A stretch of 5,176 bases of DNA, from positions 1 through 5,176 of the forward strand of contig WLGA01000081.1 of the NCBI GenBank assembly GCA_009703445.1, written 5' to 3'. The stretch's first letter is position 1, and each line of letters begins with the position of its first letter. The notes beneath the pieces were generated by a model, which searched no databases, had not been told where the DNA came from, and saw only the letters and a list, made by a program, of their open reading frames with translations. The stretch comes from Actinomycetota bacterium (GTDB lineage Bacteria; Actinomycetota; Actinomycetes; Actinomycetales; Microbacteriaceae). This document shows positions 4,822 through 5,176 of the stretch, piece after piece. Both the position numbers and the translations under genes were made by a program.

Positions 4822-5176
4822 TGACAATCGAACTTGCCAACGCCATTGAAATGCGAGGGATTGAAAAATCCTTCGGCTCTAACCCGGTTCTAAAGAACGT
4901 GGACTTCTCAGTGAAGGTTGGAGAAGTTCACGCACTTGCCGGTGAAAATGGTGCAGGCAAGTCAACCCTGATGAAAATTCTTCAGGGTGTCTATGGAAAG
5001 GATGCCGGTCAGATTCAGGTTGCCGGTAAAGATGTTGAAATCACCGACACGTTCGCTGCCCGCAAGGCTGGCGTTGGAATGGTGTTTCAAGAGTTCTCGC
5101 TCATCCCGACCCTCACCGTTGCGCAGAACATCTTCTTGACCAACGAACCGACCAAGTATGGATTGATCAGCGACTC
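4821..5176 (+). CDS. Sugar ABC transporter ATP-binding protein, RbsA/MglA-like (partial, N-terminus)
   Basis: 118 codons run off the right edge. The Walker A motif GENGAGKST is at residues 41-49, and the Q-loop region VFQEFSLIPTLTVAQNIFL (88-106) carries Q90. The wording QEFSLIPTLTVAxNIFL is characteristic of the double-domain ATPases of ribose/galactose/xylose-type (CUT2) importers, usually about 500 residues, so roughly three quarters of the protein should lie beyond the window. The signature motif and Walker B are therefore not seen. The ATG shares its A with the dehydrogenase stop (TAATG), and only a weak AAGG at 4807-4810 precedes it, so translation is probably coupled. ATG at 4851 (residue 11) is a less likely start. 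It would energise uptake with the lipoprotein at 2377-3534 and a permease expected downstream. Confidence 0.95.
   Translation, partial: MTIELANAIEMRGIEKSFGSNPVLKNVDFSVKVGEVHALAGENGAGKSTLMKILQGVYGKDAGQIQVAGKDVEITDTFAARKAGVGMVFQEFSLIPTLTVAQNIFLTNEPTKYGLISD

Noticed and set aside
1..5176. Mobile element, CRISPR array, tRNA/rRNA or phage-defence system
   Set aside because: I saw no transposase, integrase, spaced repeat array, RNA gene or nuclease-type motif on either strand.

Overview
The window looks like a catabolic island from an actinobacterium of moderate GC content. Microbacteriaceae, perhaps one of the small-genome aquatic lineages, is my best guess. The reasons are actinobacterial-style protein sequences, a GTG-started regulator without a clear ribosome binding site, and a substrate-binding lipoprotein typical of Actinomycetota. 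The taxonomy is inference from style, not from a marker gene.

Layout. Leftward strand: a ROK-family transcriptional regulator (172-1413) is followed 4 bp later by the N-terminus of a membrane protein cut off by the window edge (1-167), probably a potassium-channel-type protein. Rightward strand: starting at 1508, a sugar phosphate isomerase/epimerase-type TIM barrel related to inosose dehydratase IolE (1508-2329), a lipoprotein sugar-binding protein (2377-3534), a Gfo/Idh/MocA dehydrogenase (3625-4821), and the start of an RbsA/MglA-type sugar ABC ATPase (4821 to the window end). All four point the same way with short gaps and read as one operon. The permease and any further enzymes should lie just to the right.

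How it fits together. The binding protein and ATPase belong to a CUT2-type (ribose/galactose-like) importer. The dehydrogenase would oxidise the imported sugar or polyol to a keto compound. The IolE-like enzyme would then eliminate, hydrate or epimerise that keto intermediate. From memory, the dehydrogenase resembles bacterial levoglucosan dehydrogenase (LgdA) more than myo-inositol dehydrogenase, and a dehydrogenase plus an isomerase-superfamily lyase is the core of the described levoglucosan-to-glucose route (LgdA, LgdB1, LgdB2, LgdC). My leading hypothesis is therefore an anhydrosugar (levoglucosan) or related glycoside uptake and breakdown operon. Inositol-like polyols are the main alternative.

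Regulation. The 94 bp between the divergent genes hold a near-perfect 21-bp palindrome (1426-1446), a strong candidate operator for the ROK regulator, and a further half-site two helical turns away. Inside the operon, an exact 14-bp repeat sits in the leaders of both the binding-protein gene and the dehydrogenase gene. A strong 16-bp stem-loop follows the binding-protein gene and probably sets its expression relative to the downstream genes. No stretch over 300 bases is without a gene. I see no RNA genes, CRISPR arrays or mobile elements.
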